Origin: CAYWKS01 sp964458935
GTDB lineage: Bacteria; Planctomycetota; Phycisphaerae; Phycisphaerales; Zrk34
DNA length: 64,000 nucleotides
NCBI GenBank assembly: GCA_964458935.1
Contig: CAYWKS010000003.1
Coordinates: forward strand, 107,709 to 171,708
Direction of reading: 5' to 3'
The position numbers and the translations under genes were made by a program. The notes below the pieces were generated by a model. The model saw only the letters and a list, made by a program, of their open reading frames with translations. It was not told where the DNA came from and did no database searches. Shown in pieces: positions 17,664 to 27,366 of the stretch (position 1 is the first letter of the stretch; every line of letters begins with the position of its first letter).

Positions 17664-18271
17664 GGCTGTGCCTCCGCATCGTTCCGCGAGAAGAGTTCGG
17701 CCATGTCGATCACGTCATGGGCGACATCAACCATCTTCCGCTTGCGGTTCATGGCAAGCTTCCGAAGCATGGCGTACGCCTCGTCCTCGCTGATGTGACG
17801 TTGCTTCATCAATAGCCCCTTGGCCTTCTCGATGGTCTTGCGCTCGGCGAGCGATGACTGGGCATCGTCGCGCTCCTTCTCTAGCCGTTGGTACTTCTTG
17901 AAAGTTGCGATGGCGACGTCGATCACCGAGCTGACGCTGGCGGAGGTCAGCCCGTCGACCACGTAGGCCGACACGCCCGCGTGGACCGCCTGTTCAATCA
18001 CACGCCGGTCCTGCTGGCGGGTGAACATCACCACGGGCCGGGGTGAGCGGCGGTTCATCAGCCCGATGTGCTCGAGCGCATCGCGGCTCGGATCGTCGAT
18101 GTCGAGCAGCACGACGTCGGGCTGAACGTCCTGAACGCCATCCGGCAGGAACGACACGTCCCCGGTCGACTCGACGACCTTGAACCCATGATCGCGGAGC
18201 GATGAAGCGAGCAGGCGCCTCCGCTGCGGATACTCGTCGACGATCATGATGGTGAGGGGTTTGCCCTCCAT
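17660..18271 (-). CDS. nasT: NasT-like ANTAR-domain antiterminator
   Basis: A 203-residue protein with an N-terminal receiver-like domain (IMIVDEYPQRR, VVLLDIDDPSRDAL) and a C-terminal ANTAR RNA-binding domain from about residue 140 (ERKTIEKAKGLLMKQRHISE, EAYAMLRKLAMNRKRKM). NasT, when released from NasS, binds paired hexaloop hairpins in leader RNAs and prevents transcription termination. A fitting pair of hairpins lies in the nrtA leader at 20108-20178. Start: ATG 18271 (a GTG two codons upstream is possible). It is 81 bp downstream of the porin gene, on the same strand. Confidence 0.92.
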   Translation of the reverse strand: MEGKPLTIMIVDEYPQRRRLLASSLRDHGFKVVESTGDVSFLPDGVQDVQPDVVLLDIDDPSRDALEHIGLMNRRSPRPVVMFTRQQDRRVIEQAVHAGVSAYVVDGLTSASVSSVIDVAIATFKKYQRLEKERDDAQSSLAERKTIEKAKGLLMKQRHISEDEAYAMLRKLAMNRKRKMVDVAHDVIDMAELFSRNDAEAQP

Positions 18272-18352
18272 GGGCACCGTCTTGGCTGTGGGTCAACTTC
18301 TCCATGTGGTACCCAGCAAGATCGATGCCGACGGGGCGTCACCCGCTGCCGG

Positions 18353-19705
18353 TCAGAACTTGATGTCCGTCTGGATGGTCAGGCGAAGCCGATCGGCCGG
18401 CGCGGTGCCGTTGTCGCCATTGCCGTCGAGGTAGGCCAGCTTCGCCGTGATGGACATCCACTGGGTGAGGGCTTTCGTGGCCACGCCGTCGATCTCGTAG
18501 CCAAGCGAGTCACCGCCCGAGTGCTCCCAGAACATGTGACCGATAACCTTGGCGTTGATGTCCCACGGCAGTTTGGCGGCCACGTACGGATACAGGTCCT
18601 GGATGCCGGTGGCGGGGGTGGCGAGGAAGGCATCGGCGAAGCCCTGGAACTTGTGCCCGGTGGCGAGGGGTGTCTGGAAGCCGTACAGCCCGCGGTCGCT
18701 GCCGAGCGTCTCGAAGCCAACGCCCAGCGTGGCCCGCCATGGCTTGTACGTCACGCCACCGTCCACAAGGTAGTACTGGGCCTCGAAGGCATGCGAAGCG
18801 CCCGCCTCGAACTGATGCGCGAACGAACCCGCGTACTTCAGCGCAAAATCCTCGCCGAGGTCCGCCCGGCCCGCGAAGCGGATGCCGACCGTGTTGCCCT
18901 CCGCGACCGGGGCGTCGTCAGTGAAATCGAGCAGGTAGCCAAACACCGTGACCTTTCCCGCCTCCAATCCGTCATACCAGGCGTTGATCAGGTGCGAATC
19001 CGAGTCCCAGTCCCGGTCGTTGGAAAGGATGCGATTGATCCGCCAGAGATAAGCGTAGGTGATACCGAAGTTCTCGAACGGCGAGCCCTCCTCGCCCCGA
19101 TAGCCAACGAGCCCGGCGTCAAAAGTCTGCTCGTCCTGTCGCCAGCCGACATTGCCGACAAACCGTGCATCGTCAAAGATGATCCGCTGACGTCCACCGA
19201 TCACGGTCGCGCCATACTTCTCGTACTTGCCAAACAGTTGGTTCAGCTCCACGCCCCGCGGGTCGGCGATGACAGACCGGGTTGCCCGCCCGTTCAACAG
19301 GGAGTTGTAGGCGTCGTTGTCCACGGTCGCCGTGCCCTCGACTTCGCCATACGCGCTGATGCCGTGCAGGGGCTTGGTGCCGTAGCCCAGGCGAAGGCGG
19401 GCGGTGCCGGCGTGGCCCACCTGCAGGCCGGTGATATCGGCGTACTCGTACCGTGCCCTCAGATTGAAATGGACCTTCCCGTCGAACAGCGCCTCGGTCA
19501 GCGATTCCGTGGGCGGGGCGGTCTCCCGATCCGCGTCGAGCGAGCCGGCGACGGCTTCGTCGCCATTCATCGCGAACGACGCGAGTTCGGCCAGCGTGAA
19601 GCCCTTCGTATCGCCGCCGGCCCCTGCGGCGACCGCGTCGCCAGCGAACAGGCAAGTGATGGCGAGCGCGACGAACAAGCGGATGCCTTTGCTCGGTAGT
19701 CTCAT
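18353..19705 (-). CDS. Outer-membrane beta-barrel porin (alginate-export/OprE-like)
   Basis: A 450-residue precursor with a signal peptide (IRLFVALAITCLFAGDAVAA) and then alternating-hydrophobicity beta strands rich in aromatic and Gly residues, ending in Phe as outer-membrane barrels do. The N-terminal barrel pattern (KVHFNLRARYEYAD, GRQRIIFDDARFVGNVGWRQ) matches the alginate-export porin family. The ATG at 19705 is preceded by AGGAG at a 7-nt spacing. Its position directly upstream of nasT-nasS and divergent from nrtA suggests it admits nitrate or nitrite, which is inference. Confidence 0.82.
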   Translation of the reverse strand: MRLPSKGIRLFVALAITCLFAGDAVAAGAGGDTKGFTLAELASFAMNGDEAVAGSLDADRETAPPTESLTEALFDGKVHFNLRARYEYADITGLQVGHAGTARLRLGYGTKPLHGISAYGEVEGTATVDNDAYNSLLNGRATRSVIADPRGVELNQLFGKYEKYGATVIGGRQRIIFDDARFVGNVGWRQDEQTFDAGLVGYRGEEGSPFENFGITYAYLWRINRILSNDRDWDSDSHLINAWYDGLEAGKVTVFGYLLDFTDDAPVAEGNTVGIRFAGRADLGEDFALKYAGSFAHQFEAGASHAFEAQYYLVDGGVTYKPWRATLGVGFETLGSDRGLYGFQTPLATGHKFQGFADAFLATPATGIQDLYPYVAAKLPWDINAKVIGHMFWEHSGGDSLGYEIDGVATKALTQWMSITAKLAYLDGNGDNGTAPADRLRLTIQTDIKF

Positions 19706-19742
19706 AACAATACTCCTGACCATCGCGGGATGGTGCTGAGAC

Positions 19743-19761
19743 CGCGCGGCCGGACCGCGCG
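19743..19761 (-). promoter_or_regulatory. GC-rich hairpin in the porin leader
   Basis: CGCGCGG and CCGCGCG form a perfect 7-bp stem around a 5-nt loop, about 38 bp before the porin ATG. There is no T-run behind it, so it is not a standard terminator; a role in leader regulation or mRNA stability is possible but unsupported. Confidence 0.35.
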
Positions 19762-20107
19762 ATCATCGGGTAAGAGGTAGCTGAAGCGTGGAAGCGAGCG
19801 GCGACGTCGTTGTCCCACTCGAGAAAAGGCGGGTCGACTCGAACACGACAGGCTGTTGCCCGACGGGCGGTCACCCGAATGAGGAACACTGCAACCGGAT
19901 AGGGAGTTCGCAAGCGGCGTGCCAATACGCCAGAACCGGGCCGGCGGGCGTACATGCATTCCATAAACGCCACGATAACGCGCGACGCGGTGTGCGTGCC
20001 AATTCAGCATTTCAACTCGACGTCCCGCATCATCGCTCAAAGTGTGGGCGATCACGGCCGCCCGCTTCATCGACCGGGAGATGGTATGAGCTTTGCTCTA
20101 CTCCACA

Positions 20108-20178
20108 CCGGCGTTTGTAACGAGACAAACGTCGGTCGGCCTCGCCGGCTTCCCTCCCCCGCGGTCAACGGCGACCGT
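20108..20178 (+). promoter_or_regulatory. Two-hairpin ANTAR (NasT) target in the nrtA leader
   Basis: Hairpin P1 (20108-20135) has an 11-bp stem with one G-U pair around the hexaloop AACGAG. Hairpin P2 (20161-20178) has CGGTC/GACCG plus a G-U pair around AACGGC. Both loops have A at position 1 and G at position 4, the known signature of ANTAR-bound RNA, and they are 25 nt apart. Segment 20133-20141 could instead pair with 20170-20177 (one bulge), followed by TTTC, which may be the competing terminator-like fold. It lies 149 bp before the nrtA ATG, and nasT is encoded about 2 kb away. Confidence 0.75.
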
Positions 20179-20326
20179 TTCCCCCATCACTGCAACCCGT
20201 CGGGCGACGTATGCCCACCGTGCGGTCGGCCTGATCGCCGCCTCTCCATCGAGGCGCATGGTTCGATCGCTGCACAAGACGCTCGCGCTCTGCTCGCGGC
20301 CCAGCCGCGTGGCGAAGGAGTTTCTC

Positions 20327-21736
20327 ATGTTCCCTACACGCAGTGTTGTCATCCCCACCGTGGCTGCGGTCTTGCTCATCGTGGCCACACTCATCGGTTC
20401 CGCCCCCGCGGCGGATACGCCGTCCGGCGAGAAGGTCCTGCTCAACCTCGAAAAGACCGAATTGAAGTTCGGCTTCATCAAGCTGACGGACTGCGCCCCG
20501 ATCGTCATCGCCAAGGAGAAGGGCTTCTTCGAAGCCGAAGGTCTCCAGGTCAAGGTGATCGCCCAGCCGAACTGGAAGACGCTGCTCGACAACGTCATCA
20601 ACGGCAACCTGGACGGCGCCCACATGCTCTCGGGCCAGCCCATCGCCGCGACGATCGGCTTCGGCACCCAGGCGCACGTGATCACCGCCTACACCATGGA
20701 CCTCAACGGCAATGGCATCACCGTCTCCAACTCGATCTGGGAACAGATGCGTTACAACGACTTCGATCTGGATCGTGCGCAGCCGGAACACCCGATCACG
20801 GCGGATGCCCTCAAGCCCATCGTCCTCGACAAGCTGGCCTCGGGTGAGAAGCTGCAGATGGGGATGGTGTTCCCCGTCTCAACGCACAACTACGAACTGC
20901 GCTACTGGCTCGCGGCGTCCGGCATCCACCCGGGGATGTACACGAAGACGGACATCGGCGGGCGCACCGATGCCCAGGTCGAACTGTCGGTCACGCCCCC
21001 GCCGATGATGCCCAAGGTCCTCGAGGCCGGCAACATCCAGGGCTACTGCGTCGGCGAGCCATGGAACCAGGCCGCGGTCAAGATGGGCATCGGCGTGCCC
21101 GTGACCACCAACTACGACATCTGGAAGAACAACCCCGAGAAGGTGTTCGGCGTGACGCAGCGATGGGCGGAAGAGCATCCGAACACGCACCTCGCCATCA
21201 TCAAAGCGCTGATCCGCGCGGGCAAGTGGCTCGACGCGACCGACGCCCAGGGCACACTCGTCAATCGCGAAGAGGCCTGCCGCATCCTCTCCCGCTCCGA
21301 CTACGTCGGCGCCGACTTCGACGTGATCAAGAACTCAATGACCGGCTACTTCTTCTTTCAGAAGACCGACAAGCGGGCCATGCCCGACTTCAACGTCTTC
21401 TTCAAGTACCAGTGCACGTACCCCTGGTATTCCGACGGGGTGTGGTTCCTGACGCAGATGCGCCGATGGGGTCAGATCACCGAGCCCAAGCCGGCCAGTT
21501 GGTACCACGAGACCGCCAGGAAGGTCTACAAGCCCGCGATCTACGAGAAGGCCGCCGAAATGCTCGTCATCGAGGGATACCTCAAGCGCGAGGAAGTGCC
21601 ATTCGGCACCGATGGCTTCAAGCCCCCGACGAATGAGTTCATCGACGGCATCACCTACGACGGACGTGCGCCCATCGGATACCTCAACAGCCACACGATC
21701 GGCAACAAGGACCCCGAGTCGCTCGCCTCGAAATAG
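20327..21736 (+). CDS. nrtA: Nitrate ABC transporter substrate-binding protein
   Basis: A 469-residue exported NrtA-type protein. ATG 20327 is preceded by AAGGAG at 7 nt and gives a signal peptide ([19 protein letters not shown]); the frame extends 78 codons upstream through the regulatory hairpins, which cannot be coding. The mature part has the nitrate-binding family marks [41 protein letters not shown] and [10 protein letters not shown]. It delivers nitrate to the NrtBCD complex. It is the first gene of the seven-gene assimilation operon and is close in sequence to NasS on the other strand. Confidence 0.94.
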   Translation: MFPTRSVVIPTVAAVLLIVATLIGSAPAADTPSGEKVLLNLEKTELKFGFIKLTDCAPIVIAKEKGFFEAEGLQVKVIAQPNWKTLLDNVINGNLDGAHMLSGQPIAATIGFGTQAHVITAYTMDLNGNGITVSNSIWEQMRYNDFDLDRAQPEHPITADALKPIVLDKLASGEKLQMGMVFPVSTHNYELRYWLAASGIHPGMYTKTDIGGRTDAQVELSVTPPPMMPKVLEAGNIQGYCVGEPWNQAAVKMGIGVPVTTNYDIWKNNPEKVFGVTQRWAEEHPNTHLAIIKALIRAGKWLDATDAQGTLVNREEACRILSRSDYVGADFDVIKNSMTGYFFFQKTDKRAMPDFNVFFKYQCTYPWYSDGVWFLTQMRRWGQITEPKPASWYHETARKVYKPAIYEKAAEMLVIEGYLKREEVPFGTDGFKPPTNEFIDGITYDGRAPIGYLNSHTIGNKDPESLASK

Positions 21737-21796
21737 GTCGGCCGCACCCGTGCGCCAGACCGCCATCACCCGCCTGCCCAAGGACGAACTCACAGC

Positions 21797-23404
21797 ATGA
21801 AGTACAAACTGATCAAGGCGATCGACACCGCGGGGTTGAGCTTCCTCACGCCGGTCGTGCTCCTGTGCTACGGCGATGAGCCGGCGGTGCAGGTCAAGAA
21901 GATCATTCGATTCATCGTGGTGCCCGCCATCGCGATCGCGTTGTTCATCGGACTGTGGTTCGTGATGAGCGACAAGATCAAGACCAAGTCGGGCGAGCTG
22001 CCGAACCCCAAGCTGACGACGCAGGCGGCCGACTCGATCTGGGACTTCCACGTGCGCGAGAACGCCAAAGCCGAGGCGTACTTGATGGAAGGCCTGCCCC
22101 GGGAGCGGGCGTTGTCTGAAGCGAGCGCGCGGCTGGCGGAAGTCCGGCCGATGGAAGCCCGGGCCCAGGCGAAGGTCGATCAGCTTGAGCAGTCCAGGAA
22201 GGATCGGATCGAGGCCGAGGCGGCCGAGCTGCGGCGACGGGTCGAGGCGCTGCGCGAGTCGGCTCGCGCGTCGCGGCGCGCCCGGATCAACCAGCTCAAG
22301 GCCGACGCCGCCACGCTTCCCCCCGGCGACCGCGAACGCCGAGAGGCCTACCTGCAGGCCTACCGCGAGCACGAAGCCCAGACCTACGCCGACCGCGATC
22401 GCATCAACGCCGTCAAAGACAAGATCGATCAGATCGTCCAGGCCCCCGACCCGGACCTGGAAGCGGCACGAGCCCACTTCACGCTCATCGCCGAGGAACG
22501 CCAGTTTCTCGATAACCTCGTGGAGCGATTGTCAGAAAGCAATCGGGCGGTCAAGACCGCGGAAGCCGCCGAACGCCTGGAGGGCATGAAGGCCGAGTTT
22601 TTCGGCTCGGCCGACGGCCCCACTACCTTCAGAGCGGCGAGTCAGGTCCTCCGCGCCGAGCCGCGACTCCAATCCGTCGCCGACTCCGAGTACGCCAAGC
22701 CCTACACGCTGCCGATGCAGATCATCCGCAGCATCTTCTGCGTGTTCGTCGGCTTTGTCGTTGGGGCCGGCATCGCCATTCCGATCGGCATCCTTTGCGG
22801 CCTGAGCAAGACGTTCATGGCCGCCATGACCCCCTTCATCGCCATCTTCAAACCCGTTTCGCCGATCATCTGGGTGATCGTGTTTCTGATCATCGTCGGC
22901 GGGTTCATCCCCGACCCCGACAAGCACTGGCTGATGGAACTGCTCTGGGAGATGCCGTTGATCGGGTGGATGAAGATCAATCCGGCGTTCATCGCCTCGG
23001 CGCTGACGGTGGCGATGTGCTCGCTCTGGGCGACGCTCGTGAACACGGCGCTGGGCGTGGCGTCGATCGAGAAGGAACACATGGACGTCGCCCGCGTCCT
23101 CCGCCTGGGCTTCTGGAGCCGGCTGCACCAGATCGTCATCCCCGCCTCCCTGCCGCTGATCTTCGCGGGGTTGCGGATCTCCCTGGGCATCGGGTGGATG
23201 GTGCTCATCGCCGCCGAGCTGCTCGCCTCCAGCGAGGGCATCGGCAAGTTCGTCTGGGACCAGTTCAACAATGGCGCGTCCGATTCTTTCGCCAAGATCA
23301 TCGTAACCGTCTTCGTGGTCGGATCGATCGGCCTGGTCCTCGACCGCATCATGATCGTCTTCCAGCGTCTGGTCAGCTTCGACGGCGCGCCCACCGCCGT
23401 CTGA
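21797..23404 (+). CDS. nrtB: Nitrate ABC transporter permease with large helical insertion
   Basis: A 535-residue permease, about twice the usual NrtB size (around 270-330). A first membrane helix is at about 36-57, and the MetI-type permease core starts at about 308 ([20 protein letters not shown]) with the EAA-loop region near [20 protein letters not shown] and the [13 protein letters not shown] helix. Residues about 60-305 are hydrophilic; 85-270 are charged, Ala/Glu/Arg-rich and look like coiled coil. With the N-terminus in the cytoplasm this insertion would face the periplasm, where NrtA docks. The frame is uninterrupted, so it is a real extension rather than a fused neighbour. Confidence 0.9.
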   Translation: MKYKLIKAIDTAGLSFLTPVVLLCYGDEPAVQVKKIIRFIVVPAIAIALFIGLWFVMSDKIKTKSGELPNPKLTTQAADSIWDFHVRENAKAEAYLMEGLPRERALSEASARLAEVRPMEARAQAKVDQLEQSRKDRIEAEAAELRRRVEALRESARASRRARINQLKADAATLPPGDRERREAYLQAYREHEAQTYADRDRINAVKDKIDQIVQAPDPDLEAARAHFTLIAEERQFLDNLVERLSESNRAVKTAEAAERLEGMKAEFFGSADGPTTFRAASQVLRAEPRLQSVADSEYAKPYTLPMQIIRSIFCVFVGFVVGAGIAIPIGILCGLSKTFMAAMTPFIAIFKPVSPIIWVIVFLIIVGGFIPDPDKHWLMELLWEMPLIGWMKINPAFIASALTVAMCSLWATLVNTALGVASIEKEHMDVARVLRLGFWSRLHQIVIPASLPLIFAGLRISLGIGWMVLIAAELLASSEGIGKFVWDQFNNGASDSFAKIIVTVFVVGSIGLVLDRIMIVFQRLVSFDGAPTAV

Positions 23405-23425
23405 ACGCATCGGAGTCTCACACCC

Positions 23426-24280
23426 ATGCCCTACCTCGAACTGGAAAGCGTGAGCGTCGGCTTCGGCCCGTCATCGGATCGCACCGAGGTGCTCACCGAC
23501 GTGAATCTCAGCGTCGAGCGCAACGAATTCGTCGCGGTGATCGGGTTCTCAGGGTCCGGCAAGAGCACGCTGATGGCGCTGCTCGCCGGGCTGCTGCCAC
23601 CGGACCACGGGGCCGTGCGGATGGATGGCCAACCCGTGACCAGCCCCGGGCCCGAACGCGGCATCATGTTCCAGAACTACTCGCTCCTTCCATGGATGAG
23701 CGTCTACGGCAACATCGAGCTGGCGGTGAGGCGGGTCTTCCCGGATATGCCCCGGGCCGAGCGTAAGGGCTACATCCAGCACTACATCGACATGGTGAGC
23801 CTGACCGGCGCGGAGTGGAAGAAACCCGGCGAGCTGTCGGGCGGCATGCGGCAGCGGCTCTCGCTGGCACGGACGCTGTCGATGAAGCCCGGCGTGCTGC
23901 TGCTGGACGAACCCCTGTCCGCGCTCGATGCGCTCACGCGGGCCGTGCTGCAGGACGAGATCATCCGCATCTGGGAGGAAGACCGCCGCACCGTGGTGAT
24001 GATCACGAATGACGTGGACGAGGCGACGCTGATGGCCGACCGCATCGTCCCCCTCACCCCGGGGCCGAACGCCACCCTCGCCGACGACTTTGTCGTCCCG
24101 CTCGAGCGTCCGCGCGATCGGGCGACGCTCAACTTCAACCCCCGGTTCAAGCGGCTGCGCAACGACATCGCCAACTTCATGATGTCGATCAACGCCGAAG
24201 CCCGGGAGCTTCGCGTTGAACACAACTATCGCCTGCCCGAACTCACCCCGGTCGACTTCGCGGCCGCGGGTGTGGGATAA
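23426..24280 (+). CDS. nrtC: Nitrate ABC transporter ATPase (NrtC type, short form)
   Basis: A 284-residue ATPase with Walker [13 protein letters not shown] signature [12 protein letters not shown] and Walker [14 protein letters not shown]. The switch His of the H-loop is replaced by Asn (MITNDVDEA), whereas the partner at 24293 has the normal THDVDEA, so the pair probably hydrolyses ATP asymmetrically. Cyanobacterial NrtC has an extra C-terminal substrate-binding-like sensor domain; this one stops after the ATPase. It lies 21 bp after nrtB and 12 bp before nrtD. Confidence 0.9.
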   Translation: MPYLELESVSVGFGPSSDRTEVLTDVNLSVERNEFVAVIGFSGSGKSTLMALLAGLLPPDHGAVRMDGQPVTSPGPERGIMFQNYSLLPWMSVYGNIELAVRRVFPDMPRAERKGYIQHYIDMVSLTGAEWKKPGELSGGMRQRLSLARTLSMKPGVLLLDEPLSALDALTRAVLQDEIIRIWEEDRRTVVMITNDVDEATLMADRIVPLTPGPNATLADDFVVPLERPRDRATLNFNPRFKRLRNDIANFMMSINAEARELRVEHNYRLPELTPVDFAAAGVG

Positions 24281-24292
24281 GGACCCCAACCC

Positions 24293-25201
24293 ATGCACGA
24301 GCACAAGAAGGCAACCCGCCTGGGCGACGACCGTTACCTGGAGATCTTCAACCTCGTCAAGGCGTACCCGAACCGCTACGGCGACGACGTGAAGGTCGTC
24401 GACGGGTTCAACCTGCGCGTGGCCCGCGGCGAGGTGATCTCCGTGATCGGCCATTCCGGCTGCGGCAAGAGCACGGTGCTCACGATGGTGGCAGGGCTGA
24501 ACGCGATCACCTCGGGCGATGTGATCGTCGCCGGCAAGCAGGTTGACGAGGCCGGGCCCGACCGGGCCGTCGTCTTTCAGTCTCCCTGCCTGCTGCCCTG
24601 GATGAGCGTCCTGCACAACGTGATGCTCGGCGTGAACCGCTGCTACCCCAAGGCATCGAAGCGCGACCGGACCGACCTGGCCAAGTACTACCTCAACCGT
24701 GTCGGGCTGGCCGACGCGATGAAGAAGTATCCCCGCGAGCTGTCCGGCGGGATGCAGCAACGCGTCGGCATCGCCCGCGCGATCGCGCTGCACCCCAAGG
24801 TCCTGCTCCTCGACGAACCGTTCGGCCGACTCGATTCGCTGACCCGCATGGAACTGCAGGACGTGGTGCTCGAACTGCTCGACCGGGAACAGATCACCAC
24901 GATGGTGATCACGCACGACGTGGACGAGGCGATGTACATGTCCGATCGCATCGTCATGATGACGAACGGCCCCGGGGCGAAGGTGGGCTCGATCCTGACG
25001 CTGCCGTTCGGCCGCCCGCGCGATCGCGCCCAGACCCTGGCCCACCCAGCCTACTACGAGTTGCGGGCCGAACTGATCCGCTTCCTTGAAGACCAGGATC
25101 AGGAGACGTTCGAGCCGTCGGTCGGCGTCGATCACGCCACGGGCCGTTGCGCTGATGATGAAGACGACGAACCGGCCGAGAAGGTTGTTGCCTGCGCATG
25201 A
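24293..25201 (+). CDS. nrtD: Nitrate ABC transporter ATPase (NrtD type)
   Basis: A 302-residue ATPase with complete motifs: Walker [10 protein letters not shown], signature [12 protein letters not shown], Walker [14 protein letters not shown] and H-loop [14 protein letters not shown]. It works with the NrtC-type subunit to drive NrtB. About 40 charged C-terminal residues follow the domain. The stop overlaps the nitrate reductase start by 4 bp (ATGA). Confidence 0.92.
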   Translation: MHEHKKATRLGDDRYLEIFNLVKAYPNRYGDDVKVVDGFNLRVARGEVISVIGHSGCGKSTVLTMVAGLNAITSGDVIVAGKQVDEAGPDRAVVFQSPCLLPWMSVLHNVMLGVNRCYPKASKRDRTDLAKYYLNRVGLADAMKKYPRELSGGMQQRVGIARAIALHPKVLLLDEPFGRLDSLTRMELQDVVLELLDREQITTMVITHDVDEAMYMSDRIVMMTNGPGAKVGSILTLPFGRPRDRAQTLAHPAYYELRAELIRFLEDQDQETFEPSVGVDHATGRCADDEDDEPAEKVVACA

Positions 25202-27366
25202 GCACCGCTGTTGGGACATCGCGAACGACCCGGCAGGCCGTCTGCCCGTACTGCGGCGTAGGGTGTCGCATTCGCGCGACCGTCGAGGACGGCCGCCTGA
25301 CGAAGGTCTCGGCCGACAAGAAGGCGGCGCCGAACTTCGGGCTGCTGTGCCAGAAGGGCGCGACCCTCGACGCGCCGGGCATCTGGGAGGAATCGGGGCG
25401 GGCGACCCGGCCGATGATCCGCGAGGACCGCCGCATGCCGCTGCGCGAGGTGTCCTGGGAACGTGCGATCGCGTTCGTTGCCGAGCGGGCGGCCACGATC
25501 CGCAAGCAGCATGGCGGCGACGCCTTCGCCTTCTACGGGTCGGGGCAGCTCGACACCGAGGCGTCGTACTTGTTCACCAAACTGTTCAAGGGGGCGCTGG
25601 GCACAAACAACATGGACACCAACAGCCGGCTGTGCATGAGCAGCGCCGCGGCGGCGTACAAGCTGACCTTCGGCGCTGACGGGCCTTCCGGCTGCTACGA
25701 CGACATCCGGCACGCTGACCTGTTCTTCGTCATCGGCGCCAACATGGCCGTGAATCACCCCGTGCTCTTCACGATGGTGCGTCAGCAGCTCGAAGCGCGC
25801 CCCGACGCCAAGCTCATCGTCGTCGATCCCCGGCGGACGATGACCGCCCGGCCGGCCGACATCCACCTGCCCGTGAAGCCCGGCGGCGACGTGGCGCTGG
25901 TCCAGTACATCGCGCGGGCCCTGATCGAGCAGGAAGCGATCGACGAAAGCTTCATCGACGCCAGCACCGAAGGCTTCGAGGCATATCGAGACGGCGTGCT
26001 CGCACTGGACCCCGGGGCGCTGCTGGCGGCGGCCGGGCTCTCGCACGAACAGCTCATGCCGGTCATCGACGCGTTCCGACAAGCCGAGCGCCGCCTCAGC
26101 TTCTACTGCCAGGGATTGAACCAGAGCAGCAGCGGCACGGACAAGAACATCGCGCTGATCAACCTTCACATGCAGCTCGGCGACATCGGCCGGATTGGCA
26201 GCGGGCCTTTCTCGCTCACCGGTCAGCCCAACGCCATGGGCGGCCGGGAAGTCGGCTACCTCTCGCACCAGTTGCCCGGCTACCGCGGCGTGGCGTCGGC
26301 CGACGACCGCCTGGAGATGGAGCGGCTCTGGAAGCTTGCGCCGGGCTCGATCGCGAACCGCCCGGGCCTCACGGCGGTGGACATGTTCGATGCGATGGGC
26401 GAGGGGAGGATCAAGGGGCTATGGGTCGCCGGGACCAATCCCGCCGTGACGATGCCGGACCTGAACAAGGTGCAGCGGGCGTTCGCCCGGGCGGACCTGA
26501 TCGTGGTGCAGGACTGCTATCAGCCCACCGAGACAGCCGCATACGCGCACGCGGTCCTGCCGGCGGCGCAGTGGGGCGAGAAGACCGGGACGATGACCAA
26601 CAGCGAACGCCTGGTCTCGCGGAGCGAGAAGTTCTTCGACCCGCCGGGCCTGGCGATGCCCGACTGGTGGATCGTCTGCCGCATCGCGCAGGCCCTCGGG
26701 CTGGCCGGCTTCGACTTCGTGACCCAGGAGCAGGTGTGGGACGAGTTCATCACCACGACGTGCGGCCGCCCGTGTGTGATGACGGGGATCACCAACCGCC
26801 GGCTCGCGGCCGGTTCCGTGCACTGGCCCTGCGCTGACGAGGCGGACCCGGGCACGATGCGGCGCTACACCGACGGCCGCTTCCCCACGCCTAGCGGCCG
26901 GGCGGTGTTCTTCGACCTGCTCGCCCGCAACGCCGCCGAGGTTCCAGACAGCGATTACAGCCTGATCCTCACGACCGGCCGCGTGGCCGCGCAGTGGCAC
27001 ACCCGCACGCGAACCGGCAAGGTGCCGCAACTCAACGCGCAGGCGGAAGAGCCCTTCGTCGAACTCCATCCCGATGACGCGGCGACGATCGGCATCATGC
27101 ACGGGCAGAACGTCCGCCTGGTTGGCCGCCGGGGCGAATCGACGCTCCGGGCGGTCGTGACCGAGGACATCCGTCCCGGCACGGTGTTCACGCCATTCCA
27201 CTGGGGCGATCTGTTCGATTCGGGCGCGTCGGTCAATCGCATAACCAACGATGCGTACGACCCGCGGTCTCAGCAACCGGAGTTGAAATTCTGCGCCGTG
27301 CGCTGCGAGCCGATGACCGACACGGTGCGCGACGCCCCCGCCGACACCATGGAGACTAGCCGATGA
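25198..27366 (+). CDS. nasA: Assimilatory nitrate reductase catalytic subunit
   Basis: A 722-residue molybdopterin oxidoreductase that reduces nitrate to nitrite in the cytoplasm. A [4Fe-4S] site is formed by CPYCGVGC (Cys 16, 19, 23) and Cys 51 (GLLCQKG). The bis-MGD fold follows, with TNSRLCMSS (the Cys is the likely molybdenum ligand), [10 protein letters not shown] and the C-terminal molybdopterin-binding domain [15 protein letters not shown]. There is no twin-arginine signal, which supports the assimilatory NarB/NasA type. It lacks the extra C-terminal [2Fe-2S] domain of some NasA proteins. Overlaps nrtD and nirA by 4 bp each. Confidence 0.93.
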   Translation: MSTAVGTSRTTRQAVCPYCGVGCRIRATVEDGRLTKVSADKKAAPNFGLLCQKGATLDAPGIWEESGRATRPMIREDRRMPLREVSWERAIAFVAERAATIRKQHGGDAFAFYGSGQLDTEASYLFTKLFKGALGTNNMDTNSRLCMSSAAAAYKLTFGADGPSGCYDDIRHADLFFVIGANMAVNHPVLFTMVRQQLEARPDAKLIVVDPRRTMTARPADIHLPVKPGGDVALVQYIARALIEQEAIDESFIDASTEGFEAYRDGVLALDPGALLAAAGLSHEQLMPVIDAFRQAERRLSFYCQGLNQSSSGTDKNIALINLHMQLGDIGRIGSGPFSLTGQPNAMGGREVGYLSHQLPGYRGVASADDRLEMERLWKLAPGSIANRPGLTAVDMFDAMGEGRIKGLWVAGTNPAVTMPDLNKVQRAFARADLIVVQDCYQPTETAAYAHAVLPAAQWGEKTGTMTNSERLVSRSEKFFDPPGLAMPDWWIVCRIAQALGLAGFDFVTQEQVWDEFITTTCGRPCVMTGITNRRLAAGSVHWPCADEADPGTMRRYTDGRFPTPSGRAVFFDLLARNAAEVPDSDYSLILTTGRVAAQWHTRTRTGKVPQLNAQAEEPFVELHPDDAATIGIMHGQNVRLVGRRGESTLRAVVTEDIRPGTVFTPFHWGDLFDSGASVNRITNDAYDPRSQQPELKFCAVRCEPMTDTVRDAPADTMETSR

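Larger units (their letters stand above)
19706..20326. other. 620-bp divergent regulatory region between porin and nrtA
   Basis: No credible gene lies here. It holds the porin ribosome-binding site, a 7-bp GC hairpin (19743-19761), a single minus-strand hexaloop hairpin (19916-19931), and on the nrtA side the pair of ANTAR-type hairpins (20108-20178). No clear sigma54 or well-spaced sigma70 promoter was recognised on either strand. Confidence 0.6.

Noticed and set aside
19706..20326. Sigma54 promoter or NtrC sites for the nitrate operon
   Set aside because: No TGGC/GC pair with proper spacing was found by eye in either orientation.
20093..20326. Upstream extension of the nrtA reading frame by 78 codons
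   Set aside because: It would translate the regulatory hairpins, lacks a ribosome-binding site and would bury the signal peptide; the ATG at 20327 has AAGGAG at the right distance.
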